Shown here: positions 18,626-30,547 of the stretch, piece after piece
How positions within the stretch are numbered: position 1 is the stretch's first letter
How the letters are laid out: every line of letters begins with the position of its first letter
NCBI RefSeq assembly: GCF_001570365.1
Contig: NZ_BBYK01000054.1
Coordinates: forward strand, 113,515-177,514
Source of the DNA: Microtetraspora fusca
Lineage (GTDB): Bacteria > Actinomycetota > Actinomycetes > Streptosporangiales > Streptosporangiaceae
Length of the DNA stretch: 64,000 nt
Direction of reading: 5' to 3'
The notes under the pieces: model-generated
Told to the model about the DNA's origin: nothing
Seen by the model: the letters and a program-made list of their open reading frames with translations, nothing else
The model's database searches: none
Program-made: the position numbers and the translations under genes

Positions 18626-20382
18626 TCCGCAGTCACGAAGCAGGGACGCTTCGTAGGGAGCATGCAGGCCAGCGGGTGACGCTGGCGGGCTGGGTGGCCC
18701 GCCGCCGCGACCACGGCGGGGTCGTCTTCATCGACCTTCGGGACGCCTCCGGCTCCGTCCAGGTGGTCTTCCGTGAGGAGGACCACGCCCACGACCTGCG
18801 CTCGGAGTACTGCGTCAAGGTGACCGGCGAGGTTCGCGTGCGCCCGGAGGGCAACGAGAACCCCGACCTGCCGACCGGCGCCGTCGAGGTCGTCGCGTCC
18901 GAGGTGGAGGTGCTGAGCGAGGCCGCGCCGCTGCCGTTCCCGATCGAGGGCAGCACCGGCGTGTCGGAGGAGGCGCGGCTGAAGTACCGCTACCTCGACA
19001 TCCGCCGGGCCCAGATCGCCGACGCGCTGCGGACCCGCTCGCAGGCGACGTACCTGGCGAACGAGGTGATGCGGGAGCGCGGGTTCGTCTACGTCGAGAC
19101 CCCGAACCTCACCCGCTCCACCCCCGAGGGTGCCCGCGACTTCCTGGTGCCGGTACGGCTCCAGCCGGGCAACTGGTACGCCCTGCCGCAGTCGCCGCAG
19201 CTCTTCAAGCAGCTCCTCATGGTCTCCGGCCTCGAGCGCTACTACCAGCTCGCGCGCTGCTTCCGCGACGAGGACCTTCGGGCGGACCGGCAGCCCGAGT
19301 TCACCCAGATCGACATCGAGATGTCGTTCGTCGACCAGGACGACGTCATCGAGCTCGGTGAGGCGCTGATCGGCCGCATCTGGAAGGAGATCCTCGGCTA
19401 CGAGCTGCCGACGCCGCTGCCGCGGATGAGCTACGCCGACGCGATGTCCCGGTACGGCTCCGACAAGCCGGATCTGCGCTTCGGGGTCGAGCTGACCGAC
19501 CTGACGGAGTACTTCGCCAACACCTCCTTCCGCGTCTTCCAGGCGCCGTACGTCGGCGCGGTCGTCATGCCGGGCGGCGCCGGGCAGACCCGCAAGGAGC
19601 TGGACGCCTGGCAGGAGTGGGCCAAGTCGCGCGGCGCCCGGGGCTTGGCGTACGTGCTGGTCCAGGAGGACGGGCTCGGCGGCCCGGTGGCCAAGAACCT
19701 GTCCGAGACCGAGATCGCCGGCCTGGTCAAGGTCACCGGCGCGCAGCCCGGGGACGCGATCTTCTTCGCGGCCGGCCTGCCCCATCCCTCACGGGAGCTG
19801 CTCGGCGCGGCCCGGCTGGAGATCGGCCGCCGCTGCGACCTGATCGACGAGTCGCAGTGGTCGTTCCTGTGGGTCGTGGACGCCCCCATGTTCGAGCCGG
19901 TGGTCGACGAGGTCGGCCGGCAGACCGGCTGGACCGCCGTGCACCACCCGTTCACCGGCCCCAAGCCCGAGTTCGCCGACACCTTCCACGACAACCCCGG
20001 CGAGGCCCTGGCGTACGCGTACGACATGGTCTGCAACGGCATGGAGATCGGCGGCGGCTCGATCCGTATCCACCGGGCCGAGATGCAGCAGCGGGTCTTC
20101 GACGTGCTCGGCATCTCCAAGGAGGAGGCGGAGAGCAAGTTCGGCTTCCTGCTCGAGGCGTTCAAGTACGGCCCGCCGCCGCACGGCGGCATCGCCTACG
20201 GCTGGGACCGCGTCTGCATGCTCCTCTCGGGCGGCGAGTCGATCCGCGACGTGATCGCGTTCCCGAAGACCGCCTCCGGGTTCGACCCGCTGACCGCCGC
20301 TCCCACGCCGATCACGACCGAGCAGCGCAAGGAGGCCGGGGTGGACGCCAAGCCCAAGGGCCAGGAGGCCCCGAAGGCCTGA
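18622..20382 (+). CDS. aspS: Aspartyl-tRNA synthetase
   Basis: AspRS charges tRNA-Asp. The 586-residue bacterial-type class II enzyme has an N-terminal OB-fold anticodon domain ([23 protein letters not shown]), motif 2 ([19 protein letters not shown]), the bacterial GAD insertion and motif 3 ([13 protein letters not shown]). GTG 18622 overlaps the hisS stop (GTGA), so translation is probably coupled. The C-terminal 25 residues are a lysine- and proline-rich tail. Confidence 0.97.
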   Translation: MIRSHEAGTLRREHAGQRVTLAGWVARRRDHGGVVFIDLRDASGSVQVVFREEDHAHDLRSEYCVKVTGEVRVRPEGNENPDLPTGAVEVVASEVEVLSEAAPLPFPIEGSTGVSEEARLKYRYLDIRRAQIADALRTRSQATYLANEVMRERGFVYVETPNLTRSTPEGARDFLVPVRLQPGNWYALPQSPQLFKQLLMVSGLERYYQLARCFRDEDLRADRQPEFTQIDIEMSFVDQDDVIELGEALIGRIWKEILGYELPTPLPRMSYADAMSRYGSDKPDLRFGVELTDLTEYFANTSFRVFQAPYVGAVVMPGGAGQTRKELDAWQEWAKSRGARGLAYVLVQEDGLGGPVAKNLSETEIAGLVKVTGAQPGDAIFFAAGLPHPSRELLGAARLEIGRRCDLIDESQWSFLWVVDAPMFEPVVDEVGRQTGWTAVHHPFTGPKPEFADTFHDNPGEALAYAYDMVCNGMEIGGGSIRIHRAEMQQRVFDVLGISKEEAESKFGFLLEAFKYGPPPHGGIAYGWDRVCMLLSGGESIRDVIAFPKTASGFDPLTAAPTPITTEQRKEAGVDAKPKGQEAPKA

Positions 20383-20408
20383 CGGCGCCGCTTCCGCGCA
20401 CATGACGA

Positions 20409-20447
20409 CGGCCCCCGGGCCCGGTGGTGAACCGGGCCCGGGGGCCG
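20409..20447 (+). terminator. Strong bidirectional hairpin after aspS
   Basis: Two perfectly complementary 17-base arms (20409-20425 and 20431-20447) enclose a 5-base loop. The hairpin lies between convergent aspS and the isomerase lipoprotein gene and can terminate both. Confidence 0.85.
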
Positions 20448-20471
20448 TTCGTCGTGCCGCGCTGCCGCGGG

Positions 20472-21332
20472 TCAGGAGATCCTGATGGTCTTGATCTGGA
20501 CCTTCATCTTGGGAGCGTTCGAGCCGCCGTCGTCGCTGGTGATGTCGATGCCGTCCTTGGCGGTGTTGACCCCGCCCTTGGCGATCTTGTCGACGATCTC
20601 CATGCCCTGGCGCACGATGCCGAACGGCGTGTACGCCTGCGGAAGCTGGGCGTTCTCGTCCGTGTAGGAGATCACGAACTGGCTGCCGTTGGAGTTGGAG
20701 GCGTCGCCGCCCTGGGCCATGAAGACCACGCCGCGGGCGTACTGCGGACCGAGGTTCTCGTCGGGGAACAGGTAGCCGGGACCGCCGGTGCCGTCGGTCG
20801 GGTTCTCGCCGTCGCCCTTGGCCTGCGGGTCGCCGCACTGCAACAGGCCGAGACCGTTGGACTCGATCGTGGTGAGCCGGTGGCAGACCGTGTTGTCGAA
20901 GAACTTCTTGCTCGCCAGGAACGCGAACGAGTTGATCGTGCAGGGCGTGTCGCCGGGGGCGATGTCGATGACGATTCTGCCGAGGTTGGTGTAGATCGTC
21001 ATCGTCTTGGCGTTGATCACCGCCTTCGACAGCTGCTTCGGCGGAAAGCCGACGAACTTCGCCGGGCTGCCGGTGTCGTCCTTGCGGTACTCGCAGGTCA
21101 CCTTGCGCAGGTCGGTCTCCTTGACGGTGGGTGTCGGCTCAGCGATCTCCGAAGGGACGGCGGAGGGCACCTCCGAGGGAGCGGGCGTCGGAGCCCCGTC
21201 CGCGGAGTTCTTCGCCTCGCTGCACGCCGCGAGGCTCCCTACGAGCGCGAGCACACTGAGGCCGACGCCGATGGTGCGCCTGGCCTTGCTCCTGGGCAGA
21301 GCCGGGTGCTGCTGCCGGTCCGTGTCGGTCAC
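20472..21332 (-). CDS. Cyclophilin-type peptidyl-prolyl isomerase lipoprotein
   Basis: A 286-residue exported protein. A basic segment and hydrophobic stretch (ARRTIGVGLSVLALVGSLAAC) end in a lipobox with Cys37, so it should be a lipoprotein on the outer face of the membrane. A Pro/Glu/Ser linker leads to a cyclophilin domain with NSFAFLASKKFFDNTVCHR, GGPGYLFPDENL, YARGVVFMAQGGDASNSNG and AYTPFGIV. GTG 21332 is preceded by GGGAAGG with a 7-base spacer. It is a paralogue of the membrane-anchored isomerase at 15671-16507. Confidence 0.92.
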   Translation of the reverse strand: MTDTDRQQHPALPRSKARRTIGVGLSVLALVGSLAACSEAKNSADGAPTPAPSEVPSAVPSEIAEPTPTVKETDLRKVTCEYRKDDTGSPAKFVGFPPKQLSKAVINAKTMTIYTNLGRIVIDIAPGDTPCTINSFAFLASKKFFDNTVCHRLTTIESNGLGLLQCGDPQAKGDGENPTDGTGGPGYLFPDENLGPQYARGVVFMAQGGDASNSNGSQFVISYTDENAQLPQAYTPFGIVRQGMEIVDKIAKGGVNTAKDGIDITSDDGGSNAPKMKVQIKTIRIS

Positions 21333-21379
21333 CGTTATGCCTTCCCTTTTACCTGTCTTGACCACTTGCGATGCGTCAC

Positions 21380-21409
21380 TTTATCGGCGTTCATGTCGGG
21401 TACGCGTAA
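21380..21409 (-). promoter_or_regulatory. Candidate minus-strand promoter of the isomerase lipoprotein gene
   Basis: Read on the minus strand, TTACGC (21409-21404) and GATAAA (21385-21380) are 18 bases apart and about 50 bases upstream of the start codon. Confidence 0.4.
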
Positions 21410-21451
21410 GCAGGAGACTCACAGGTATCTCAAGTAGCAAAAATCACGATC

Positions 21452-21479
21452 TTGCGGTAAAAGGGCTTCCCGTTACGAT
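21452..21479 (+). promoter_or_regulatory. Candidate promoter of the tricorn-like protease, likely leaderless
   Basis: TTGCGG (21452-21457) and TACGAT (21474-21479) are 16 bases apart. The GTG at 21486 lies 6 bases after the -10 box with no Shine-Dalgarno sequence, which fits a leaderless transcript. Confidence 0.42.
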
Positions 21480-21485
21480 TACTTG

Positions 21486-24400
21486 GTGACGAGTGGGTCT
21501 TACCTTCGATTTCCCCACGTTCACCGGCGATCGCTGACGTTCGTCGCGGAAGACGACGTCTGGATCGCCCCCCTCGACGGCGGCAGAGCCTGGCGGCTCA
21601 CGGTCGACCGGGCCGGGGCGAGCCACCCGAGGTTCTCTCCCGACGGCACCAGGGTCGCCTGGACCAGCCGCCGCGACGGCGACCCGGAGATCCACGTGGC
21701 CGCGATCTCAGGCGGCCCCGCCACCCGGCTCACCTACTGGGGCGACCCGCGCACCGAGTCCCGGGGCTGGCTCGACGACCACACCGTCGCCGCCGTCAGC
21801 GCGCACGGCCAGCCCTTCTCGTTCTGGACCTGGGCGTACGCGATCCCCGACGACGGGCGGCCGGCCGCGCGGCAGCCGTACGGGCCGGTGGAGGACCTGC
21901 ACGTGTCGGGTGAGGACACGCTGCTGCTCACGGGGGCGGCGGGACACGACCCCGCGCACTGGAAGCGCTACCGGGGCGGCGGCACGGGCCGGCTCTGGCT
22001 CAACGGGCGGCGGCTGCTGGAGAGCCACGAGGGCCAGATCGCCTCGCCCATGATCGTCGAGGGCCGGATCGCGTTCCTCTCCGATCACGAGGGCGTCGGC
22101 AACGTCTACTCGTGCGCCCTCGACGGCTCGGACCTGAAGCGGCACACCTGGCACGAGGACTTCTACGCCCGCCAGGCGGGCACGGACGGGCGGCGGATCG
22201 TCTACACGCGGGCGGGCGAGCTGTGGCTGCTGCCCCGCCTGGACGCCCGCCCCGAGCGGCTGGACGTGACGCTGGGCGGCGCGGGGACCGGGCGTCGGCC
22301 CCGCCACGCGCCGCCGCTGCTCGACGACCTCGCCTGCGACGCCACGGGACGGGCCAGCGCCGTCGAGGTCGCGGGCGCCGTCCTGTGGCTCACCCACCAG
22401 GACGGCCCGGCGCGGTGCCTGGACGCCCGACCCGGCGTCCGGGCCCGGCTCCCCGTCGTGCTCGGCGCCGTACGCGCGCCGGAGGGGGAGGAAGCGGCCC
22501 GGCGCGGCAACGGGCCGGTCGCCTGGGTGAGCGACGCGGGCGGCGAGGACGGCATCGAGTTGGCGGAGCCCGGCGGCACGGTCAGGAGCCTCGCCTGCGG
22601 CCGCCTCGGGCGGGTGCTGGAGCTGTCCGGCTCGCCGGACGGGACGATGATCGCGGTCATCACGCACGACGGCAGGGTCCTCCTCGTCGACGCCACGGGC
22701 GGCGGGACGGAGGCGACGGTCACCGAGGTGGCGCGGTCGGAGAGCGGCCCGCCCAGCGGGGCCCGGTTCTCGCCCGACTCGGCCTGGCTGGCCTGGTCGC
22801 ACCCGGGGGTGGGCTCGCTGCGGGCGATCCGGATGGCCCGGCTGCGCTCACGGACGCCCCGTACGGCACCTGAGGGAACCCCCGGCGGCCAGGACCCGGC
22901 GGATCCGGTGACGCGCGCCGACCCGCTCGTCGTCGAGGTCACCGACGGCCGCTTCACCGACACCGAGCCGGTGTTCACTCCCGACGGGAGATATCTCGCG
23001 TTCCTGTCCAGGCGGGGCTTCGACCCGATCTTCGACGTGCACAGCTTCGACCTGGCCTTCGCGGCGGGCTCACGACCCTTCCTGCTGCCGCTCGCGCGGA
23101 GCACGCCGTCGCCGTTCGCGCCCTCCGTGGACGGCCGTCCGTCCGAGCACGAGGACGCCGGCGGCGGCGACCTCGTCGTGGACACCGAGGGGATGGCGGG
23201 CCGGGTGGTCGGCCTGCCCGTGCCCGAGGGGAGCTACACGAGCCTCCAGGCGGTCAAGGACGGTCTCGCCTGGCTGCGCCACCCCCTGCGCGGCTCCCTC
23301 GGCACAGGAGAGCCTGGGACGCCGCGACGGCCCCTCCTGGAGCGGTTCGACCTCACCAAGCGCTCCTGCGAGGAGGTCGCGCCCGCCGGCGCCTTCTCGG
23401 TCAGCGGCGACGGCGCCCGCATCGCGTACGTCGAGGGAGGGGCGATGAAGGTCGTCGGCGGCAGCGGCGACTCGATCGAGGTGGACCTGCGCAGAATCCG
23501 GGTCGAGATCGACCCGCCGAGCCGCTGGCGCCAGGCGTACGCGGAGGCAGGGCGGCTGGTGCGCGACCAGTTCTGGGTGGCCGACATCGCGGGCGTCGAC
23601 TGGCCCGGCGCGCTCGCCGCGTACCGGCCGTGGCTCGACCGGATCTCCGGCGCGGACGACTTCGCCGACGTGCTGGGGGAACTTTTGGGCGAGCTGGCGT
23701 CCTCCCACGCCTACGTGGTCCCCGCCGCTCCGGAGCAGTGGTACCGGTACGTCGGCATGCTGGGCGCCGACCTCGCGCCCGACACCGACGGCCTGTGGCG
23801 GGTCCGGCGCGTCCTGCCCGCCGAGTCCTCCGACCCGCAGGCCAGGTCGCCTCTCGCCGGGGCGGGCGTGCGGCCGGGCGACGCCGTACTGGCCGTGGAC
23901 GGCAGGCCGGTGGACCCGCGCACCGGGCCCGCGCCGCTGCTGGTGGACACGGCGGGCCGCCCCGTGGAGCTCACCGTCGAGTCCGGCGACCGGGTGTTCC
24001 GTGTGGCCGTGGTGCCGCTGTGGGACGACCGCACGCTGCGCTACCACGCCTGGGTCGCGGAGCGCAGGCAGCGGGTACGGCGGCTGAGCGGGGGCCGGGC
24101 GGGCTACCTGCACGTCCCCGACATGGACGCCGCCGGCTGGGCACAGCTCCACCGGGACCTCGGCCGGGAGCTGGCGCGGGACGCCCTCGTCGTCGACGTG
24201 CGGGGCAACCGGGGCGGCTTCACCTCGCAGCTCGTGCTGGAGAAGTTGTCGCGGCGGATCGTCGGCTGGATGCTGAGCCGCCACCACGAGCCGACGAGCT
24301 ACCCCATGGAGGCGCCGCGCGGCCCGGTCGTCGTCGTGTGCGACGAGGCGACGTGCTCGGACGGCGACATCATCACCGGCGCGGCGCAGGCGCTCGACCT

Positions 24401-24710
24401 CGGCCCGGTGGTCGGCGCGAGGACGTGGGGCGGCGTCATCGGCTACGACGAACTGCACCGGCTCGGCGACGGCACCTCCCTCACCGTCCCCGGCTACGCG
24501 CACTGGATCCGCGGATACGGCTGGGAGCTGGAGAACGGGGGCGCCGCACCGGACGTGGAGGTGCTCAACACCCCGGCCGACTGGGCCGTGGGCGCGGACC
24601 CGCAGCTCGACACGGCGGTGCGGCTGGCGCTGGAGGGGCTCGACACGACCCCCGCCGCCGCGCCTCCCGACCCCGCCGGCCGTCCTCACCGGGGCCGCGC
24701 CGCCACCTGA
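21486..24710 (+). CDS. Tricorn-type serine protease
   Basis: A 1074-residue cytoplasmic protease of the tricorn family, which trims peptides released by the proteasome in archaea and some actinobacteria. Domains in order are N-terminal beta-propellers with repeats such as RFSPDGTRVAWTS and FTPDGRYLAFLSRRGFDPIF, a C1 helical domain, a PDZ domain (AGVRPGDAVLAVDGRPV), and the C2 protease core. Catalytic residues by alignment to Thermoplasma tricorn are Ser740-His741 (ASSHAYV), nucleophile Ser958 (ATCSDGDI) and a late Glu in WELENGG. The start is GTG 21486; TTG 21483 adds one residue. No partner peptidase gene is adjacent. Confidence 0.93.
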   Translation: MTSGSYLRFPHVHRRSLTFVAEDDVWIAPLDGGRAWRLTVDRAGASHPRFSPDGTRVAWTSRRDGDPEIHVAAISGGPATRLTYWGDPRTESRGWLDDHTVAAVSAHGQPFSFWTWAYAIPDDGRPAARQPYGPVEDLHVSGEDTLLLTGAAGHDPAHWKRYRGGGTGRLWLNGRRLLESHEGQIASPMIVEGRIAFLSDHEGVGNVYSCALDGSDLKRHTWHEDFYARQAGTDGRRIVYTRAGELWLLPRLDARPERLDVTLGGAGTGRRPRHAPPLLDDLACDATGRASAVEVAGAVLWLTHQDGPARCLDARPGVRARLPVVLGAVRAPEGEEAARRGNGPVAWVSDAGGEDGIELAEPGGTVRSLACGRLGRVLELSGSPDGTMIAVITHDGRVLLVDATGGGTEATVTEVARSESGPPSGARFSPDSAWLAWSHPGVGSLRAIRMARLRSRTPRTAPEGTPGGQDPADPVTRADPLVVEVTDGRFTDTEPVFTPDGRYLAFLSRRGFDPIFDVHSFDLAFAAGSRPFLLPLARSTPSPFAPSVDGRPSEHEDAGGGDLVVDTEGMAGRVVGLPVPEGSYTSLQAVKDGLAWLRHPLRGSLGTGEPGTPRRPLLERFDLTKRSCEEVAPAGAFSVSGDGARIAYVEGGAMKVVGGSGDSIEVDLRRIRVEIDPPSRWRQAYAEAGRLVRDQFWVADIAGVDWPGALAAYRPWLDRISGADDFADVLGELLGELASSHAYVVPAAPEQWYRYVGMLGADLAPDTDGLWRVRRVLPAESSDPQARSPLAGAGVRPGDAVLAVDGRPVDPRTGPAPLLVDTAGRPVELTVESGDRVFRVAVVPLWDDRTLRYHAWVAERRQRVRRLSGGRAGYLHVPDMDAAGWAQLHRDLGRELARDALVVDVRGNRGGFTSQLVLEKLSRRIVGWMLSRHHEPTSYPMEAPRGPVVVVCDEATCSDGDIITGAAQALDLGPVVGARTWGGVIGYDELHRLGDGTSLTVPGYAHWIRGYGWELENGGAAPDVEVLNTPADWAVGADPQLDTAVRLALEGLDTTPAAAPPDPAGRPHRGRAAT

Positions 24711-24759
24711 CCCGCGGGGCGGGTCGCTTACGTTAGCCGGCGCCGCGTGCGCTCATATT

Positions 24760-24781
24760 GTTCTCAGATCTCTCTGAGAAC
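24760..24781 (+). promoter_or_regulatory. 22-bp palindrome upstream of the DUF2231 gene
   Basis: GTTCTCAGA (24760-24768) and TCTGAGAAC (24773-24781) are perfect inverted arms around TCTC. The element directly follows a -10-like CATATT (24754-24759) and is AT-rich against its surroundings. That placement suggests an operator for a dimeric repressor. A terminator is less likely because the tricorn stop is 50 bases away and no T-run follows. Confidence 0.5.
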
Positions 24782-24852
24782 CTCGCCGTGATCACGTACG
24801 CATCAGGGTGAGGGACCACCCTGACACGATCGCGAAGCCAGGAGCGACGCCC

Positions 24853-25299
24853 ATGTTCGACGAGATGTTCGGCCTGCCCGTCCACCCCCTGCTCGTCCAC
24901 GCCGCCGTGGTGCTCACGCCGCTGCTGGGACTCCTCAGCGTCGGCTACGCCGTGCTGCCGAGGTTCCGCGCGAAGCTCGACTGGCTACTTGTCCTGGCGG
25001 CGCTCGGAGCGCCCGTCGCCGTGTTCGTGGCGAAGGAGAGCGGAGAGTCCTTCGAGAGGAAGCTCTTCGAGGGACACCCGTCGGCCGCCGTCAACGCGCA
25101 CGAGGCCTTCGCGAACCCGTTGCTGCTGAGCACCGGCGCGCTCGGCGTGGTCGCCCTGCTGCTCGTCTTCGGTGCGCGGCGGTGGCCGAAGGTGGCCGGC
25201 ACGGCCCTGTCCGCCGCCTCAGTGGTCCTCGCCGTCGTCGCGGGCTACTACGTCGTACGCGCCGGGCACAGCGGGGCGACGGCGGTCTGGGGCGGCTGA
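24853..25299 (+). CDS. DUF2231-family membrane protein
   Basis: A 148-residue membrane protein with about four transmembrane helices. It begins with the family pattern [18 protein letters not shown] and contains a conserved charged loop ([12 protein letters not shown]) between helices. DUF2231 proteins are of unknown function; some relatives are found next to cytochrome or heme genes. ATG 24853 is used because AGGAG (24840-24844) is 8 bases upstream; the open frame extends to GTG 24808 without a ribosome site. A perfect palindrome lies about 70 bases upstream. A 428-base repeat-filled gap follows. Confidence 0.8.
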   Translation: MFDEMFGLPVHPLLVHAAVVLTPLLGLLSVGYAVLPRFRAKLDWLLVLAALGAPVAVFVAKESGESFERKLFEGHPSAAVNAHEAFANPLLLSTGALGVVALLLVFGARRWPKVAGTALSAASVVLAVVAGYYVVRAGHSGATAVWGG

Positions 25300-25314
25300 C
25301 GGCAGCGTTCAATC

Positions 25315-25675
25315 GCCTCGCTCCGCTCGGCGGCTCGGGGCGCGGCGATGTCTTCCTTCGTCGCCCGGAGTCGCTCGTTCCTCGCTGTGCGTACTGCCTC
25401 GCTCCTCTCGGCGGCTCGGGGCGCCCGAAGTCGGCTCGTGCCCTCGTCACGTCCTCGCTCCTTCGTCGCTGCGGGCGTTCCTCGGTTACTTCACCGCCGC
25501 GCCCTTCGCGGGCCACTCGCTCCTCAGTCCAGACACCGCCGCGCCCGTGTCTATTTGCGCTCGCTTCGCTCGCGCGGGCTCGGGGCGCCCTCAGGCGATG
25601 TCTTCCCTCGTCGCTCGGAGTCGCTCGTCCCTCGCTCCCCACTCGCTCCTCAGTCCAGACACCGCCGCGCCCCGA
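25315..25675 (+). repeat. Mosaic intergenic repeat, copy A (two partial units)
   Basis: The gap between the DUF2231 gene and rarA is filled with shared blocks. Block X (43 bases, starting GGCGATGTCTTCC) occurs at 25344-25386 and 25594-25636 with 3 differences. Block Y (34 bases, containing CAGTCCAGACACCGCC) occurs identically at 25513-25546 and 25639-25672. Block Z (GCTCGCTTCGCTCGCGCGGG and following) is at about 25558-25590, and a CGGCGGCTCGGGGCGC block occurs twice near 25328 and 25410. The order Z-X-Y recurs in reverse orientation at 33796-33915, with Y identical over 34 bases. Reading frames through it give only Arg/Ser/Leu-rich text, so I treat it as noncoding. Confidence 0.85.
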
Positions 25676-25727
25676 GCGTGATGGTTCCCGGCGGGGTGGC
25701 TCGGCCGGAACGGCTAGAGTCGAGGTT

Positions 25728-27044
25728 GTGGACAGTCTGTTCGATTCGGTGGCCGAGGAGGCCCATAGGAGCCACGAGCCGCTGGCCGTCCGGATGCGCC
25801 CGCGCGGGCTGGACGAGGTGATCGGACAGCGCCACCTGCTCGGCCCCGGCACGCCGCTGCGCCGCCTGGTCGAGAGCGAGGCCCCCATGTCCCTGTTCCT
25901 GTGGGGACCGCCGGGCACGGGGAAGACCACGCTCGCCTACGTCGTGGCGGGCGCGACCAAGCGCAGGTTCGTGGAGATCTCCGCCGTCTCCGCCGGCGTC
26001 AAGGACGTACGCGCCGCGATCGACCAGGCCCGTCGCGAGCTGGGCATGAGCGGGCGGCAGACGGTGCTGTTCGTCGACGAGGTGCACCGGTTCAACAAGG
26101 CCCAGCAGGACGCCCTGCTTCCCGCGGTCGAGAACCGCTGGGTCACCTTCATCGGCGCCACCACCGAGAACCCGTTCTTCTCCGTCATCTCGCCGCTGCT
26201 GTCGCGGTCGCTGCTGCTCACCCTGGAGTCGCTGGGAGAGGACGACGTTCGCGCCGTCCTCGAGCGGGCGGTGCGCGACCCGCGCGGCCTCGACGGGCGC
26301 GCCACGCTGCATCCCGACGCGCTCGACCAGCTCGTACGGCTCGCCGGGGGCGACGCCCGCAGGTCGCTCACCTACCTGGAAGCGGCGGCGCTGCTGGCCG
26401 ACCAGATCACCGTCGAGGTCGTGGAGCGCGCGGTCGACAAGGCGGCGGTCCGCTACGACCGCCAGGGCGACCAGCACTACGACGTGGTCAGCGCGTTCAT
26501 CAAGAGCATGCGCGGCTCGGACGCGGACGCGGCCCTGCACTACCTGGCCCGGATGGTCGAGGCGGGGGAGGACCCCCGGTTCATCGCACGCCGGATTGTG
26601 ATCTTCGCCTCAGAGGATGTGGGCATGGCCGACCCCACCTGCCTCCAGGTCGCCGTGGCGGCGGCACAGGCGGTTGAGTTCATCGGGCTGCCCGAGGGCC
26701 GCATCAACCTCGCCCAGGCCGTGATCCACTGCGCGCTCGCCCCCAAGTCCAACGCGGTGATCTCGGCCATCGGGGCCGCCGCCGACGACGTACGGCGCGG
26801 CCAGATCGGGCAGGTCCCCTCCCACCTGCGCGACGCCCACTATGCCGGGGCGAGCAAGCTCGGCCACGGCAAGGGCTACCAGTACCCCCACGACTTCGAG
26901 CACGGCCTGGTCCGGCAGGACTACGCCCCCGAGGAGCTCCGGGACCGGCGCTACTACCGGCCCACCAAGCACGGAGCGGAGGCCAGGTTCGCGGAGCGCT
27001 GGGCCAGGATCCGCGCCTTCCTCAGGGGCGAGACCGGCGCCTGA
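25728..27044 (+). CDS. rarA: Replication-associated recombination protein RarA (MgsA)
   Basis: RarA is a AAA+ clamp-loader-like ATPase that acts at stalled replication forks. The 438-residue protein has Walker [12 protein letters not shown], Walker [21 protein letters not shown], sensor 1 [13 protein letters not shown], and the C-terminal tetramerisation region ending in [26 protein letters not shown] 25728 gives the family N-terminus [24 protein letters not shown]. The open frame continues far upstream through the repeat, but that part is not conserved protein. TAGAGT (25715-25720) lies 7 bases before the GTG, so a leaderless start is likely. Confidence 0.94.
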   Translation: MDSLFDSVAEEAHRSHEPLAVRMRPRGLDEVIGQRHLLGPGTPLRRLVESEAPMSLFLWGPPGTGKTTLAYVVAGATKRRFVEISAVSAGVKDVRAAIDQARRELGMSGRQTVLFVDEVHRFNKAQQDALLPAVENRWVTFIGATTENPFFSVISPLLSRSLLLTLESLGEDDVRAVLERAVRDPRGLDGRATLHPDALDQLVRLAGGDARRSLTYLEAAALLADQITVEVVERAVDKAAVRYDRQGDQHYDVVSAFIKSMRGSDADAALHYLARMVEAGEDPRFIARRIVIFASEDVGMADPTCLQVAVAAAQAVEFIGLPEGRINLAQAVIHCALAPKSNAVISAIGAAADDVRRGQIGQVPSHLRDAHYAGASKLGHGKGYQYPHDFEHGLVRQDYAPEELRDRRYYRPTKHGAEARFAERWARIRAFLRGETGA

Positions 27045-27216
27045 CGAGGGGCGCGGGAGGTCTGGAGCGGGCCCGGGAAGGCGTGGTGGGCCTCGGCGTG
27101 TCCGGCGTTCGCGGTAGGGTCTTGCCATTCCAGCCGGATCCGCGCGCCCGAGACGCGCGGCGCGGATTCGCGCGACGTCACGCGCCTTGCCACCTACCGA
27201 GGAGACGGATCCGCAC

Positions 27217-27594
27217 ATGCTTACCGCGGGAGAGGTCGCCGGTCTGATCGTCGCGATGTTCTGGGCGATCCTGGTGTGCTTCATGGCCGTCGTGCTCGTC
27301 AGGCTGGCCCGCCTGCTCACCGAGACCACCAAGGTGGTGTCCGAGCTGAGCGATCGGGTGGTGCCCCTCCTTGAGGACGTCGGCCACACGGTCAACGAGA
27401 CGAACCGCCAGCTCGTCGCGGTCGAGGCGATCACCGAGAACGTCAAGGACGTCAGCGGCAACATGGTGAAGATCACCGGTGTCGCCGCCATGCTGTTCGC
27501 CGGACCGATGATCAAGCTGTCCGCCCTGAGCTACGGCGTCCGCGAGGCGCTGGCCCGGCGGGAGCGGCGGGCGATCGGAGGGCGGCGCCCGTGA
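27217..27594 (+). CDS. DUF948-family membrane protein
   Basis: A 125-residue protein with one N-terminal membrane helix (GLIVAMFWAILVCFMAVVLVRL), then a heptad-rich helical segment (TETTKVVSELSDRVVPLLEDVGHTVNETNRQL) and a second hydrophobic patch near the C-terminus. DUF948 function is not established; relatives are linked to stress and cell-envelope genes. ATG 27217 is chosen; a TTG at 27187 is also in frame and GAGGAG lies at 27199-27204. TAGGGT at 27115-27120 is a weak -10 candidate. Its stop overlaps the next small gene, and both lead into alaS. Confidence 0.8.
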   Translation: MLTAGEVAGLIVAMFWAILVCFMAVVLVRLARLLTETTKVVSELSDRVVPLLEDVGHTVNETNRQLVAVEAITENVKDVSGNMVKITGVAAMLFAGPMIKLSALSYGVREALARRERRAIGGRRP

Positions 27595-27845
27595 TCCGCC
27601 GGACCTTCTACATCGCCGTCGGCGCGTTCCTCGCGGTCTGGGCCATGCGTAAGCTTCAGGCCATGCGGCCGGACAGCGTCGCCCGGCGCGCGGCCGACCG
27701 GGCCGCGGGACTGGCCGGCGAGCTCGCGGAGTTCGCCGGGGACGTCCGCGCCATCGCGCGGGAGCGGGAAACCGAGTTGCGTTCCCGCATGGGACTCGAA
27801 AGTGTTGACAGAAACCACGACCACGACGTAAAGGATGGCCGCTGA
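27591..27845 (+). CDS. Small DUF6167-like membrane protein
   Basis: An 84-residue protein with an N-terminal membrane helix ([14 protein letters not shown]) and an amphipathic, charged helix ([35 protein letters not shown]). Similar small proteins sit directly upstream of alaS in streptomycetes; the function is unknown. GTG 27591 overlaps the stop of the DUF948 gene, and the stop lies one base before the alaS ATG, so the three genes are tightly coupled. Confidence 0.78.
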   Translation: MIRRTFYIAVGAFLAVWAMRKLQAMRPDSVARRAADRAAGLAGELAEFAGDVRAIARERETELRSRMGLESVDRNHDHDVKDGR

Positions 27846-27846
27846 A

Positions 27847-30519
<2,673 letters not shown>

Positions 30520-30547
30520 TCACCGGGTCTTTCGGGGAGAGCCGGCC

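Noticed and set aside
25300..25680. Possible CRISPR array from repeated blocks
   Set aside because: Blocks are few, unevenly spaced, of different lengths and without unique spacers; no cas gene is present.
25182..25727. Upstream in-frame extension of rarA through the repeat
   Set aside because: The RarA family begins near GTG 25728; upstream translation overlaps the DUF2231 gene and the repeat and carries no motif.
25300..25727. Insertion sequence in the repeat region
   Set aside because: No transposase fragment, no terminal inverted repeats and no visible target duplication.
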